A stretch of 64,000 nt of DNA from Sapria himalayana (Eukaryota > Streptophyta > Magnoliopsida > Malpighiales > Rafflesiaceae), in contig JAREIK010002634.1 in NCBI GenBank assembly GCA_029783825.1, positions 42,872 to 106,871 on the forward strand. Reading direction: 5' to 3'. Under the pieces are notes generated by a model, which saw only the letters and a program-made list of their open reading frames with translations, was not told the origin of the DNA and ran no database searches. The position numbers were made by a program, and so were the translations under genes. The number at the start of each line of letters is the position of its first letter. Positions within the stretch are counted from its first letter, which is position 1. Positions 23,944 through 38,133 of this stretch are shown here, one piece after another.

Positions 23944-26900
23944 TATAATAATTTTAAATTTTTATAAAAATGTGATTACAATATTTAGTAATAAGAATCA
24001 ATATAATTATACATAAATTAATCTAAATATAAACAATTTTTATTGATAGATATGATATCGATTATCAAAAAATAAATTAATATGCTATTATTAATATGAT
24101 AGATATAAATTAAAATATAATTGCAAAACCTAAAATTATTCAAAATCAAAGTAAAATTTATATCCAAATTATAATTTTTGTTTTTTTGGTTTTTGCTTCT
24201 TTTTATAAGCTGATATTTTTTTTTGATGAAAAATAAATTATTTAAATTATATTTAAGGTTTACGAGTTTAAAGTTTTAAGTATTTAGGGGCTTTTGTGTT
24301 TATGAGTTTATAGATTTAAGTGTTTAGGCATTTAGTGGTCTATAAGTTTTATTTAAACAATGATATAACAAAAAGTTTATTTTTATTTTTTTTTTCTAAT
24401 TTTTGAAGGTTATAACCTTTGAAATATAAAAATTTCTAAATTTTTTTCAAATATAAATATAATATTTAGTTATAATAATCTTAAAAAATTTAAGTCATTT
24501 AAATTCAATATAAATACTCATATTGCTAGATATTATAATAATGATCAATAAATAAATTAATAAACTATTATTAATAAGATAGATATTTTTTAAAATATAT
24601 TTGTAAAATCTAAATTTATTCAAAATCAAATTATATATTACTAAATAATAATTTTTTTTAATATTTTACTTTTTTTATAAGTTTATATTTTTGTTATTAA
24701 AAATAAATTATTTAAATTATATTTGTCTTCCTCATAAATTATTTTGTAATTTATAATTCTATAAAAATAAACTAATAAATAATTAAAATAAATATTTAAA
24801 ATTATAGTGAATACAAATAAAATTGAGATTTATCATTTATTATTCAGGATATACAGGTTTAATGGTTTAAGTATTTAGGTGTTTTGGGGTTTAGTCATTT
24901 AAGTGTTTATGCCTTTGGTGATTTTATCTAATTTTTTTAAGGTTATAACCTTTGAAAATATAATAATTTTTAATTTTTTTTAAAATGTGAATATAATATT
25001 TAGTTATAATAATCTTGATAATTATATATAATATAAAATCTATATATATAATTTTATTAAAAGATATTATAATAATGATCAATAAATAAATTAATAAACT
25101 ATTATTAATTAGAATAATATAAATTAAAATATAATTGCAAAATCTAAAATTATTCAAAATTAAATTAAACTAAATTACTAAATAATAATATATTGTTTTA
25201 AAAATTTTGCCTCTTTTTATAATCTTATATTTTTTTGATGAAAAATAAATTATTTAAATTAAATCCATCTCACTAATAATTTATTTTGTAATTAATATTT
25301 CTATAAAAATAAACTAATAAATAATTAAAACAAATATTTAAAATTATAATGAATACTAATAAAAATGAGATTTATTATTTAATATTTAGAGTATACTAAT
25401 TTAAAAGCTTGTGTATTTATGGGCTTCGGGGTTTAGAAGTTTAGTGATTAAGAATTTAGGTATTTTGTGGTTTATAGATTTATTTTAAAAAATTTAAAAA
25501 GAAAAAAAAAATATTTTTTATTTTTTCTTATTTTCAAAATTTATAACCTTTGAAAACTTAATAATATTTAAATTTTTTTAAAATTTGAAAATATTATGTT
25601 GTTATAATAATCTAAATAATTATATATTATGTAAATTCAATATAACTAATTTTTTATATAGATATTATGATGACGATAATAAAATAAATTAATAAACCAT
25701 TATTAATAAGATAGATATTAAATAAAATTTTTTTGCAAAACCTAAAATGATTCAAAATCAAAGTAAAATATATTAATAAGATAGAAATTAAATAAAACTA
25801 TTATTAATAAGATAAAATATTCATTTTTAAAAGATTATATATTTAGGAGTTTTGGGATTTAAGTATTTAGGCATTTAGTAGTTTATAGGTTTTATTTAAA
25901 AAATAAAATAACAAAAAAAAATTTTTTGTTATTTGTTCTCATTTTTGAAGGATATAACCATTCAAACTATAACAATTTTTAAATTTTTTTTAAATGTGAA
26001 TACTATATTTAGTTATGATAATCTTAATAATTATCTATCATCTAAATTAAATATAAACAATTATATTGATATATATTATAAAAATGATCATACAAAAGAT
26101 TAATAAACAATTATTAATATGATAAATATTGTTTAAAATATATTTACAAAACCTAAAATGATTCAAAATCAATGTGAAATATTTTACTAAATATTAATTT
26201 TAAATTTTTAAATTTTTGTATCCATTTATAAGCTTATATATTTTTTGATGAAAAATAAATTATTTAAATTATATTTGTCTCACTATTACTTTTTTTTAAT
26301 TTATATTTCTATAAAAATAAACTAATAAAAAATTAAAATGTATATATAAAATTATAATGAATACTAATAAAAATGAGATTTATGATTTATTATTTAGGGT
26401 ATACCTATTTAATGGTTTAAGTTTATTGTGGTTTTAGGGTTAATGAGTTTATTGATTTATATGTTTTCACATTTAGATGTTTATAGGTATTATTTAATCA
26501 ATGAATTAACAAAAAATTTATTTTTATGAATTTTCGTGATTTTCAAAGTTTATAATCTTTGAAAATATAATTATTTTTTAATAGTTCTAAAATATGAATA
26601 CAATACGTAGTTATAATAATCTTAATAATTATATTTGATGTAAATTCAATATAAAAAATTTTATTAATATATATTATTTTGATGATCAAAAAATAAACTA
26701 AAAAAAATTAAAATGAATATTTAAAAATATAAAGATTACAAATAAAAATGATATTTATTATTTATTATTTAGGTTATATAGCTTTTATGGTTTAAGAATT
26801 TAGAGAGTTTTGGGGTTAAGGAGTCTAGCGATTTAAATGATTAGGCATTTAGTGGTTTATAAGTTTTATTTAAATAATAAAATAATAAAAAAATTATTTT

Positions 26901-28553
26901 TGTGATTTTTTATCATTTTTGAAGGTTATAACATTTGAAAATATAATTATTTTTAATTTTTTTCAAAAGTGAATTCAATATTTAATTATAGTAATCATTA
27001 TATTTATATTTAATATAAATTCAATATAAATAATGTTATTGATAAATATTCTAATAATAATCAAATAATAAATTAATAATCAATTATTAATAAGATAGAT
27101 ATCAATTAAAATATAATTACAAAACCTAAAATGATTCAGAAGGAAAGCAAAATATATTACTATATAATAAATATTTGTTTTGAATTTTTTACATCTTTTT
27201 ATAAATTTATCTATATTTTTTTATGAAAAATAATTTATATAAATTATATTTGTTTAACTCATAATTTATTTTGTAATTAATATTTAATAAAAATAAACAA
27301 ATAAATAATTAAAATGAATATTTTAAATTATAATGAAAAAAATAATATTGAGATTTATTATTTATTATTTAGGGTATACCAGTTTAAAATTATTATCTAT
27401 TTAGGGTTTTCGAGATTTCGGAGTTATTGACTTAAGTGTTTATGCATTTAGTAGTTTATAGTATTTATTTAAACAATGAAATAACAAAAAAAATTATTTT
27501 TGATATTCTCACATTTTCAAAATTATAACCTTTGAAAATATAATAATTTTAAATTTTTTTAAAAATGTAAATACAATATTTTGTAATAAGAATCATTATA
27601 ATTATATATAATACAAACTAAATATAAACAATTTTATTGATAGATATGATATCAATTAACATATAATAAATTAATATGCTATTATCAATATGATAGATAT
27701 AAAATAAAATATAATTGCAAAACCTAAAATTATTCAAAATCAAAGTAAAATTTATTACCAAATAATAATTTATTTTTTAGATTTTGCTTATTTTTATATG
27801 CTAATATTTTTTTTTGATGAAAAATAAATTATTTAAATTATATTTAAGGTTTACGAGTTTAAAGTTTTAAGTATTTAGGGGCTTTTATGTTTAGGAGTTT
27901 ATAGATTTAAGTGTTTAGGCATTTAGTGGTCTATAAGTTTTATTTAATCAAAGATATAACAAAAAATTTATTTTTATTTTCTTTTCTAAATTTTGAATGT
28001 TAAAACCTTTGAAAATATAAAAATTTCTAAATTTTTTTCAAATGTAAATATAATCTTTAGTTATAATAATCTTAATAAATATATGACATTTAAATTCAAT
28101 TTAAATAATCACATTGCTAGATATTCTAATAATGATCACTAAATAAATTAATAAACTCTTATTAATAAGATAGATATTATTTAAAATATATTTGCAAAAT
28201 CTAAATTTAATCAAAATCAAAGTATATATTACTAAATATATATAAGCGTATATATATTTTTTGATTAAAAATAAATTATTTAAATTATATGTGTCGCACT
28301 CATAATTTATTTTGTAATAAAAATTTCTATAAAAATAAACTAATAAATAATTAAAATTAATATTTAAAATAATAATAAATTGAAATAAAAATTCAAATTA
28401 TTAATTATTAAGTAGTATATTGCGGTTTAATGGTTTATGTATTTTGGCATTATGGGGTTTAAGAGTTTACTGATATAATTGTGTATGCATTTAGTGGTTT
28501 ATATGTTTTATTTAATAAATAAAATAACATAAAATTAATTTTATTATTTTTTC

Positions 28554-28584
28554 ATATTTCCAAAGGTATAACCTTTGGAAATAT
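28554..28584. repeat. Palindrome variant with paired change and shortened centre
   Basis: Arms of 14 bp (ATATTTCCAAAGGT and its complement) around a 3-base centre. The A to C change in TTTTC/TTTCC is matched by T to G in the other half. The centre has lost one base. Confidence 0.8.
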
Positions 28585-29807
28585 AATAATATTTAAATTT
28601 TTTTCAAAAGTGAATTAAATATTTAGTTATAATAATCATTATATTTATATATCATATAAATTCAATATAAACAATTTTATTGATAAATATTCTAATGATC
28701 AAAAAATATATTAATAAACAATTATTAATAAGATATATATAAATTAAAATATAATTATAAAATTTAAAATGATTCAGAATGAGCAAAATATTTTACTATA
28801 TAATAATTTTTTTTGAAATTTTCTTTTATTTTAAAAAGTTTATCAATAATATTTTGATGAAAAATAATTTATATAAATTATATTTGTCTAACTCAACTTA
28901 TTTTGTAATTAATATTTATATATAAATAAACAAATAAATAATTTAAATGAATATTTAAAATTATAGTGAAAAAAAATGTTATTTATTATTTATTATTTAT
29001 TATTTAGGGATACCTGTTTAATTTAAATTAGATCTGTCTCACTAATAATTTATTTTGTAATTAATATTTTGATAAAATAAATTGATAAATAATTAAAATA
29101 ACAATTTAAAATTATACTGAATACAAATTAAAATGAGATTTATGATTTATTATTAATGTATACCAGTTTAATGATTTAAGTATTTATAGGTTTTGTCGTT
29201 AGAAGTTTAGCGATATATCTTTTTACACATTTAGTGGTTTATAGGTTTTATTTAAAAAAATAAAATAACAAAAACAAATTCTATAATTTTTTATCATTTT
29301 CATAGGTTATAACATTTGAAAATATAATAATATTTAAATTTTTTTGAAATTTTAATACAATATTTTGTGATAATAATATTAATAATAATATATCATATAC
29401 ATTTAATCTAAATAATTTTATTGATAGATATTATAATAATGATTAAAAATAAAATTTATAAACTATTAATATTAAGATAGCTATTAATTAATATATATTT
29501 ACAAAACCCAAATTGATTCAAAATTAAATTAACTTATATTACTTGATAATAATTTTTAATTTTTAAATTTATACTTCTTTTATAAGCGTATATTTCTATT
29601 ACATAAATAATATATTATTTAAATTATAAATATTTATAAATAAATAAATACACTAATAAATAATTAAAATGAATATTTAAAAATATAAGAAATATCAATA
29701 AAAAATTGATTTATTAATTATTAAGTAATATTTAGCGGTTTAATGGTTTATGTATTTAGGCATTACGGGGTTTAGGAGTTTACTGATTTAACTTTATATG
29801 CATTTAG

Positions 29808-30473
29808 GCAATACGAGACTAGGAGATTCGTTACCCAACTCGAAGTCTTGTCCCGAAAGAATCGAGACTGAGAAAAATCCGATTACGTTGACTTTTCCCA
29901 TCCCGTTCTGTCACGTATTTTTTCTTTTGGGACGGTTCTGAATCTTAAGCAATATCCATCCCGAGAATTGTCCCATCCTAAAAAACTGATACTAGAACCA
30001 GGAATATATATATATATATAACATGAAGATGCCACCAATTCCGCTATTGCCCATCCAATTCCGACGCACCTATTGCTGTTCCGACGAGTTCCAGGCCACC
30101 TCACGCCATTTCAGCCGTGTTCAGTTTGGTCCAACCCTTGTCCGTCTCACTTCTGGTTGCCTCCACCATTCTCAGATGCCACCAGCCTTTTGGTTTGTTT
30201 TTCGGATGAGAATTGAGTGATTAATTATTATTATTATGTGTCTCAATCTGTTTTGTTGATTATTTGTTGTGCTGTTATGATTGGGCCGAATGAGTGGGCT
30301 GAATGTATTACAGTAAGTTTTGTAGAGCTTGCTTGTTTGAAATATTTATATGTATTTATGCTTAACATATCATATTAATTAATGGCAATGCAGATGGCAC
30401 AATCCAGCGGTAAACGAAAAATACAATAAATTGAAGATTATCATATCTCAAATGATCAAAGTATTGGTAAATC
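29808..30473 (+). mobile_element. hAT family 1, 5' fragment at an orientation switch
   Basis: The first about 670 bp of the same hAT family: subterminal CCCGTCCC-type words, a (TA)n tract (about 30005-30020), the untranslated leader, and the transposase start at 30394 (MAQSSGKRKIQ, then TAA). It follows GCATTTAG (29800-29807), the same flank as copy A, although the outermost terminal bases are damaged. It stops abruptly at 30473 after GGTAAATC, in the middle of the first coding part, and the sequence continues as forward satellite. This is the point at which the array changes from reverse to forward. Confidence 0.85.
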
Positions 30474-33235
30474 TAATAATGAGTGAGACATATAATTTAA
30501 ATATATTATTTTTTATGAAAAAAAAAATAAGCTTATAAAAATAAACAAAATTTCAATAAATTTAAAATTTTATTTAGTAATATAATTTACTTTGATTTTT
30601 AATTATGTTGGGTTCTGCAAATATATATTAATTAATATTTATCTTATTAATAAAAGTTTATTAATTTATTTTTCGATCATTATAATATATATATTAATAA
30701 AATTTTTTATATTAAATTTACTTCAAATATAATTATTAAGATTTTTATAACTAAGTATTGCATTCATATTTTAGAAAGATTAAAAAATTATTATATTTTC
30801 AAAGGTAATAACCTTTGAAAATCACGAAAATTCATAAAAATAAATTTTTTGTTATTTCATTGATTAAATAAAACCTATAAACACCAAAATGTGCAAACAT
30901 AAAAATAAATAAACTCCTTAACCCCAAAACCACAAAAAACTTTATCCATTAAATTGTTATACCCTAAATAATAAATCATAAATCTCTTTTTATTAGTATT
31001 CATTATAATTTTAAATATTCATTTTAATTATTTATCAATTTATTTTTATAGAAATATTAATTACAAAATAAATTATTAGTAAGTCAGATATAATTTACAT
31101 AATTTATTTTTCATCAAAAAAATATATATGCTTATAAAATGAGGAAAAATTTTTAAAATAAAAAATTATTATTTAGTAATATATCTTGTTTTAATTTTGA
31201 ATCATTCTAGATTCAACAATTATATTTTAATTTATATCATTCTTATTAATACTAGTTTATTAATTTATTTATTGATCATTATTATAATATATATTAATAA
31301 AATTATTTATATTTAGTTTATATTATATATAATTATTAAGATTATTATAACTAAATATTATATTCACATTTAAAAAAATTTAAAATTATTATATTTTCAA
31401 AGGTTACAACCTTCAAAAATTAAAAACATTCAAAAAATTAAATATTTTTTGTTTTCTAATTCTTTAGAAAATAACTATAAATTACTAAACTCCTAAACCC
31501 AAAAAAATTTAAATACTTAAACCATTAAACCTATATATCATGAATAATAAATAATAAATCTCAATTTTATTTGTATTCATTATAATTTTAAATAATTATT
31601 TTAATTATTTATTAGTTTATTATTATAGAATTATAAATTACAAAATAAATTATGAGTAAGACAAATTAATTTAAATAATTTATTTATAATAACACAAATA
31701 TAAAGTTATAAAAAAGCAAAACATTAAAAAAATTATTATTTAGTAATATATTTTACTTTGATTTTGAATAAATTTAGATTTTGCAAATATATTTTAAATA
31801 ATATATATCTTATTAATAATATTTTATTACATTTTTTTATCATTATTATAATAACTAGCAATGTAATTATTTATATTGAATTTAAATGTCTAATAATTAT
31901 AAAGATTATTATAACTAAATATTATATTTACATTTGAAAAAAATTTAAAAATTATTATATTTTCAAAGGTTATAACCTTCAAAAATTTTAAAAATAATAA
32001 AAATAAATTTTTTATTATATCATTGTTTAAATAAAACTTATAAACCACTAAATGCCTAAACACTTAAACCTCTAAACTCCTAAACACAAAAGCCCCTAAA
32101 TACTTTAACTTTTAAACTCGTAAACCTTAAATATAATTTAAATAATTTATTAAAATATTAATTACAAAATAAATTATGAGTGATAAAAATATAATTTAAA
32201 TAATTTATTTTTATCAAAAAAAAATATGAGCTTATAAAAAGAAGCAAAAAGTAAAAAAAAATTATTATTTAGTTAAAAATTTTACTTGGATTTTGAATAT
32301 TTTTAGGTTTTGATATTATATTTTAATTTATATCTATCATATAATAATAACATATTAATTTATTTTTTGATAATTGATATCATATCTATCAATAAAATTG
32401 TTTATATTTAGTTTATATTATATATAATTATAATGATTACTATTACAAAATATTGTATTCACATTTTTAAAAAATTTTAATATTATTATATTTTCAAAAT
32501 TTATAACCTTTGAAAATATGAAAAAATATCAAAAATAAATTTTTTGTTATTTCATTATTTAAATAAAACCTATAAACCACTAAATGCCTAAAAACATAAA
32601 TCACTAAAATCAATCAACAAAAAAACCTCTAAATACTTAAAATCTTAAACTGGTATACATTAATAATAATTCATAAATCTTATTTTAATTTTTCTTCAGT
32701 ATAATTTTAAATTTTTATTTTAATTATTTATCAGTTTATTTTTATAAAAATTTTAATTACAAAATAAATTAATAGTGACACAGATCTAATTTAAATTAGA
32801 CTGGCATACCCAAAATAATAAAGAATAAATCTTAATATTTTTTTTTCATTATAATTTTAAATATTAATTTTAATTATTTATTTGTTTATTTTTATATAAA
32901 TATTAATTAAAAAGTAAATTATGAGTTAGAAAAATATAATTTATATAAATTAATTTAAATCAAAAAAATATGGATAAACTTAAAAAAAATTTTCAAAACA
33001 ATAAATTATTATATAGTAATATATTTTGATTTCTTCTGAATCATTTTAGGTTTTTTTATTATATTTTAATTCATATCTATCTTATTAATAATAGATATAT
33101 TAATTTATTTTTTGATCATTTTTAGAATATTTATCAATAATATTGTTTATATTGAATTTATATGATATATAAATATAATTATTATTATAACTAAATATTG
33201 AATTTACATTTGAAAAAAATTTAAAAATTATTATA

Positions 33236-33261
33236 TTTTCAAAGGTTATAACCTTTGAAAA
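33236..33261. repeat. Perfect 26-bp palindrome of the satellite monomer
   Basis: Half-site TTTTCAAAGGTTA and exact complement; symmetric over 32 bp (33233-33264). Confidence 0.85.
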
Positions 33262-35017
33262 TATCAAAAAATAATAAAAATAAATATTTTGTTCTTTTAA
33301 TTTTTAAATAAAACCTATAACTTACTAAATGCATACATAGTTAAATCAGTAAACTCCTAAGGCCCATAATGCCTAAATACATAAAACCATTAAACTGCTA
33401 TATGCTACTTAATAATTAAGAAATCTAATTTTTATTACAATTTATTATTATTTTAAATATTCATTTTAATTATTTATAAGTTTATTTTTATAGAAATATT
33501 TATTACAAAATAAATTATGAGTCTGACAAATATAATTTAAATAATTTATATTTAATCAAAAAAAATATATACTCATATAAAAGAACTAAAAATTTAAAAA
33601 TTAAAAATTATTATCCAGTAATATTTTTTACTTTAATTTTAAATCAATTTTTGTTTTGTAAATATTTTTTAATTAATATTAATCTTATTATTAATAGTTT
33701 ATTTATTTAATTTTTGATCATTATTATAATATCTATCAATAAAATTGTTTATATTGAATTTATATGATATATAATTATTAAAATTATTATAACTAAATAT
33801 TGTATATACATTTCAAAATATTTTAAATATTATTATATTTTCAAAGGTTATAACCTATGAAAATAACAAAAAATTACAAATTTTTTTTTGTTATTTTATT
33901 ATTTAAATAAAACATATAAACCACTAAATGACTAAAAACATAAATCGCTAAACACCTAAACGACAAAACTTCTAGATACTCAAACTATTAAATTGGTATA
34001 AATTAATAATAAATAATAAATCTCATTTTAATTTTTATTAATTATAATTTTAAATTTTTATTTTAATTATTTATCAGTTTATTTTTATAGAAATATTAAT
34101 TACAAAATAAATTATTATTGAGACGGATCTATTTTAATTAATTTTTTTTTATGAAAAAAAATATATGTGCTTATTAAAAAAGGCAAATTTTTAAAAACAA
34201 AAATTTATTATTTTTAATATATTTTATTATGATTTTGAATCATTTTAGTTTTTGCAATTATATTTTAATATATAATATTCTTATTAATAATAGTTTATTA
34301 ATTTTTTATTGATCATTATTATAATATCTATTAATAAAATTATTTATATTGAGTTTACATTATATATAATTATTAAGAATATTATAACTAAATATTATAT
34401 TTAAATTTAAAAAAAAATAAAAATTATTACTTTTTCAAAGGTTATAACCTTAAAAAATTAAAAAAAATCAAAAAATTTAATTTTTTGTTTTTTTCATTAT
34501 TTAAATAAAAACTATAAATAACTAAAGTCCAATACACTTAAATCACTAAATCCCAAAAAACCTAAATACTTAAACCATTAAATAGTATATCCTGAATAAT
34601 AAATAATAAATCTCAATTTTATTTGTATTCATTATAATTTTAAATATTCATTTTAATATTTTTATAGTTTATTTTTATAGAAATATAAATTAAAAATAAA
34701 TTATGTAGAAGACAAATATAATTTAAATAATTTACTTTCAATAACAAAAAATATAAACTTATAAAAAGAAGCAAAACATCAAAAAAAGTATTATTTAGTA
34801 TTATAATTTACTTAGATTTTGAATAAATTTATGTTTTGCAAATATATTTTAAAAAATATCTATCTTATTAATAATAGTTTATTAATTTATTTTTTGATCA
34901 TTAATATAATATCTATCATTAAAATTATTTATATTGAAGTAACATGATATTTAATTATTAAGATTATCATAACTAAATATAGTATTCACATATAAAAAAA
35001 ATTAAAAATTTGTTATA

Positions 35018-35043
35018 TTTTCGAAGGTTATAACCTTCGAAAA
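35018..35043. repeat. Perfect palindrome, variant with paired change (TCGAAGG/CCTTCGA)
   Basis: Half-site TTTTCGAAGGTTA. The change relative to the common form is present in both halves, so the 26-bp symmetry is intact. Confidence 0.85.
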
Positions 35044-38000
35044 TGAGAAAAATAACAAAAATAAATTTTTTGTTATATCATTGTTTAAATAAAACTTATA
35101 AACCATTAAATACCTAAATACATAAATCTCTAAACTCCTAAACCCCGAAGCCCCTAAATACCTAAACCGTTAAACTCGTAAACCTTAAATATAATTTAAA
35201 TAATATATTTTTCATTAAAAAAATATATAAGCTGATAAAATGATGCAAAAAACTAAAAAACAAATTATTATTAACTAATAAATGTTTCTTTGATTTTGAA
35301 ACATTTAGGTTTTTATATTATATTTTAATTTATATCTATCATATTAATTCTAGTTTATTAAATTATTATTTGATAATTTATATAATATTTATCCATAAAA
35401 TTGTTTATATTTATTTTATATTATATATAGTTATAATAATAATTATTACTAAATATTGTATTCACATTTTTAAAAAATTTTAAAATTATTATATTTTCAA
35501 ATGTTATGACATTTGAAAATTTGAAAAAATATCAAAAATAAATTTTTTGTTATTTCATTGTTTAAATAAAAGCTATAAACCATTATATGCCTAAATACTT
35601 AAATCAATAACTTCTAAATCTCAAAAACCCAAATAGATAAATTTTTTAAACAGGTATATCCTAAATAATAAATAATAAATCTCATTTTTATTTTTTTCAT
35701 TATAATTTTAAATATTTATTTTATTTATTTATTTGTTTATTTTTATATAAATATTAAATACATAATAAATTATAAGATAGAAAAAAATAATTTATATAAA
35801 TTATTTTTCGACAAAAAAATATAGATAAACTTATTAAAAGAAACAAAAAATTTAAAACAAAAAATTATTCTATAGTAATATATTTTACTTTGATTCAGAC
35901 TCATTTTAGGTTTTGTAATTCTATTTTAATTGATATCTAACTTATTAATAATAGATTATTAATTTTTTTTTGATCATTATTAGAATATTTATCAATAAAA
36001 ATATTTATATTTAATTTATATGATATATAAATTTAATAATTATTATAACTAAATATTGTATTCACTTTTGTAAAAAAATTTTATGATTATTATATTTTCA
36101 AAGATTATAACCTTTGAACATGTAAAAAAACAAAAAAAAATTTTTTTTTATTTCATTGTTTAAATAAAACCTATAAATCACTAATTGCCTAAACACTTAA
36201 ATCACTAACCTACAAAATCCCGATACACCTATATAGATAATCTTTTTAACGGGTATCCCCTAAATAATAATTAATAAATCTCATTTTTATTTGTTTTCAT
36301 TATAATTTAAAAAATTCATTTTGATTTTTTAGTTTTTTATTTATATATATATATTAATTATAAAATAAATTATGAGTTAAAAATATAATTTATAAAAATT
36401 ATTTTTTATCAAAAAATAGAAAAGATTATAAAAAGAATAAAAATTTTAAAACAAATACTTATTATTAAGTAATATATTTAGCTTTGCTTTTGAATCATTT
36501 TAGGTTTTGATATTATATTTTAAGTAATATCAATCTTATTCATAATAGATTTTTAATTTATTTTTTGATAATTTTTAGAATATCTATCAATAAAATTGTA
36601 GATATTGAATTTATATGATATATAATTATTATGATTATTATAAATAAATATTTATTCATATTTGAAAAAAATTTAAAAATTATTATATTTTCAAAGGTTA
36701 TAATCTTTGAAAATAACAAAAAATAATAAAAATATTTTATTTTTATTTTTTTTTTAAATAAAACCTTTAAACAACTAAATGCATACACAGTTAAATTAGT
36801 AAACTCCTAAACCCTGTAATGTCTAAATACAAAAACCATTAAACTGCTATATACTACTTAATAATTAATAAATCTAATTTTTATTCTATTTATTATAATT
36901 TTAAATATTCATTTTAATTATTTATTAGTTTATTTATATTGAAATATTTATTACAAAATAAAGAATCAGTGTGACAAATAAAATCTAATTAATTTATTTT
37001 TAATAAAAAAAAATATATAGTTCTAAAAGAAGCACAAATTTAAAAATTTAAAATTATTTTCCTATAATATATGTTACATTAATTTTTAATCAATTTGTGT
37101 TTTGTAAATATTTTTTAATTAATATCTATCTTTTTATTATTAGTTGATTAATTTAATTTTTGATCATTATTATATTGTCTATCAATAAAATTGTTTATAT
37201 TGAATTTATATGATATATAATTATTAATATTATTATAACTAAATATTGTATTCATATTTCAAAAAATTGTAAATATTATTATATTTTCAAAGGTTATAGC
37301 CTATGAAAATGATAACAAATTATAGAAATTTTTTTTGTTATTTTATTTTTTTATATAAAACCTATAAACCACTAAAAGACTAAAAACTTAAATCGCTAAA
37401 CTTCTAACGACAAAACCTCTAAATACTTAACCTATTAAACTGGTATACATTAATAATAAATCTTAAATCTCATTTTAATTTTTATTCAGTATAATTTAAA
37501 ATTTATATTTTAATTATTTATCAGTTTATTTTTATAGAAATATTAATTACAAAATAAATTATTATTGAGACGGATCTAATTTAAATTAAACCTGTATCCC
37601 AAAATAATAAATAATAAATAATAAATAATAAATAATAAATCTCATTTTTTTAATAATAATTTTAAATATTCTTTTTAATTATTTAATTGTTTTTTTATAT
37701 ATAAATATTAATTACAAAATAAATTATGAGTTTGACAAATATAATTTATATAAATTTTTTTTCATCAAAAAAATATAGATAAACTTATTAAAAGAAAAAA
37801 AAATCAAAAACAAAAAATTATTTTATAGTAATATTTTTTTTTTGCTTCTGAATCATTTTAAGTTTTGTAATTATATTTTAATTGAGATCTATCTTATTAT
37901 TTATGGATTATTAATTTTTTTTTTGATTATTATTAGAATATTTATCAATAAAATTATTTATATTGAACTTATATAATATATAAATATAATGTTTAGTATA

Positions 38001-38133
38001 ACTAAATATTGTTTTTACATTTAAAAAAAATTTAAAAATTATCATATTTTGAAAGGTTATAACCTTTGAAAATATCAAAAAATAATAAAAATAAATTTTT
38101 TGTAATTTTATTTCTTAAATAAAACCTAAATAC

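Larger units (their letters stand above)
16978..29807 (-). repeat. AT-rich satellite array II, part 2 (reverse)
   Basis: About 21 reverse-oriented monomers, with heads near 17840, 18370, 18960, 19560, 20155, 20755, 21330, 21930, 22650, 23250, 23850, 24330, 25450, 25870, 26460, 26850, 27440, 27920, 28490 and 29225. The first 3 kb (16985 to about 19985) is the inverted counterpart of 30475-33332, monomer class by monomer class. A block at about 23360-24650 recurs at about 26960-28250 (3.6 kb apart). The monomer near 19560 recurs near 26460. Truncated monomers occur near 24910, 26690 and 28240. No genes are seen; the short frames here fall across the palindromic part of the monomer. Confidence 0.9.
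30474..38133 (+). repeat. AT-rich satellite array III, proximal part (forward)
   Basis: Forward monomers with heads near 30880, 31450, 32040, 32570, 33310, 33905, 34500, 35085, 35570, 36170, 36760, 37350 and 38115. The section 30475-33332 mirrors 16985-19985, including unusual words such as CTTTAGA(A/T)AATAACTATAAA and AAACTCGTAAACCTTAAATAT. The section from 33.3 kb on recurs directly at 50.8-55.9 kb. CTAAATGC sites at 33325-33332 and 36775-36782 are empty counterparts of the hAT insertion site. A short AATAATAAAT microsatellite expansion lies at about 37606-37645. The array ends with CTAAATAC (38126-38133), a one-base variant of the target duplication of hAT C. Confidence 0.9.
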
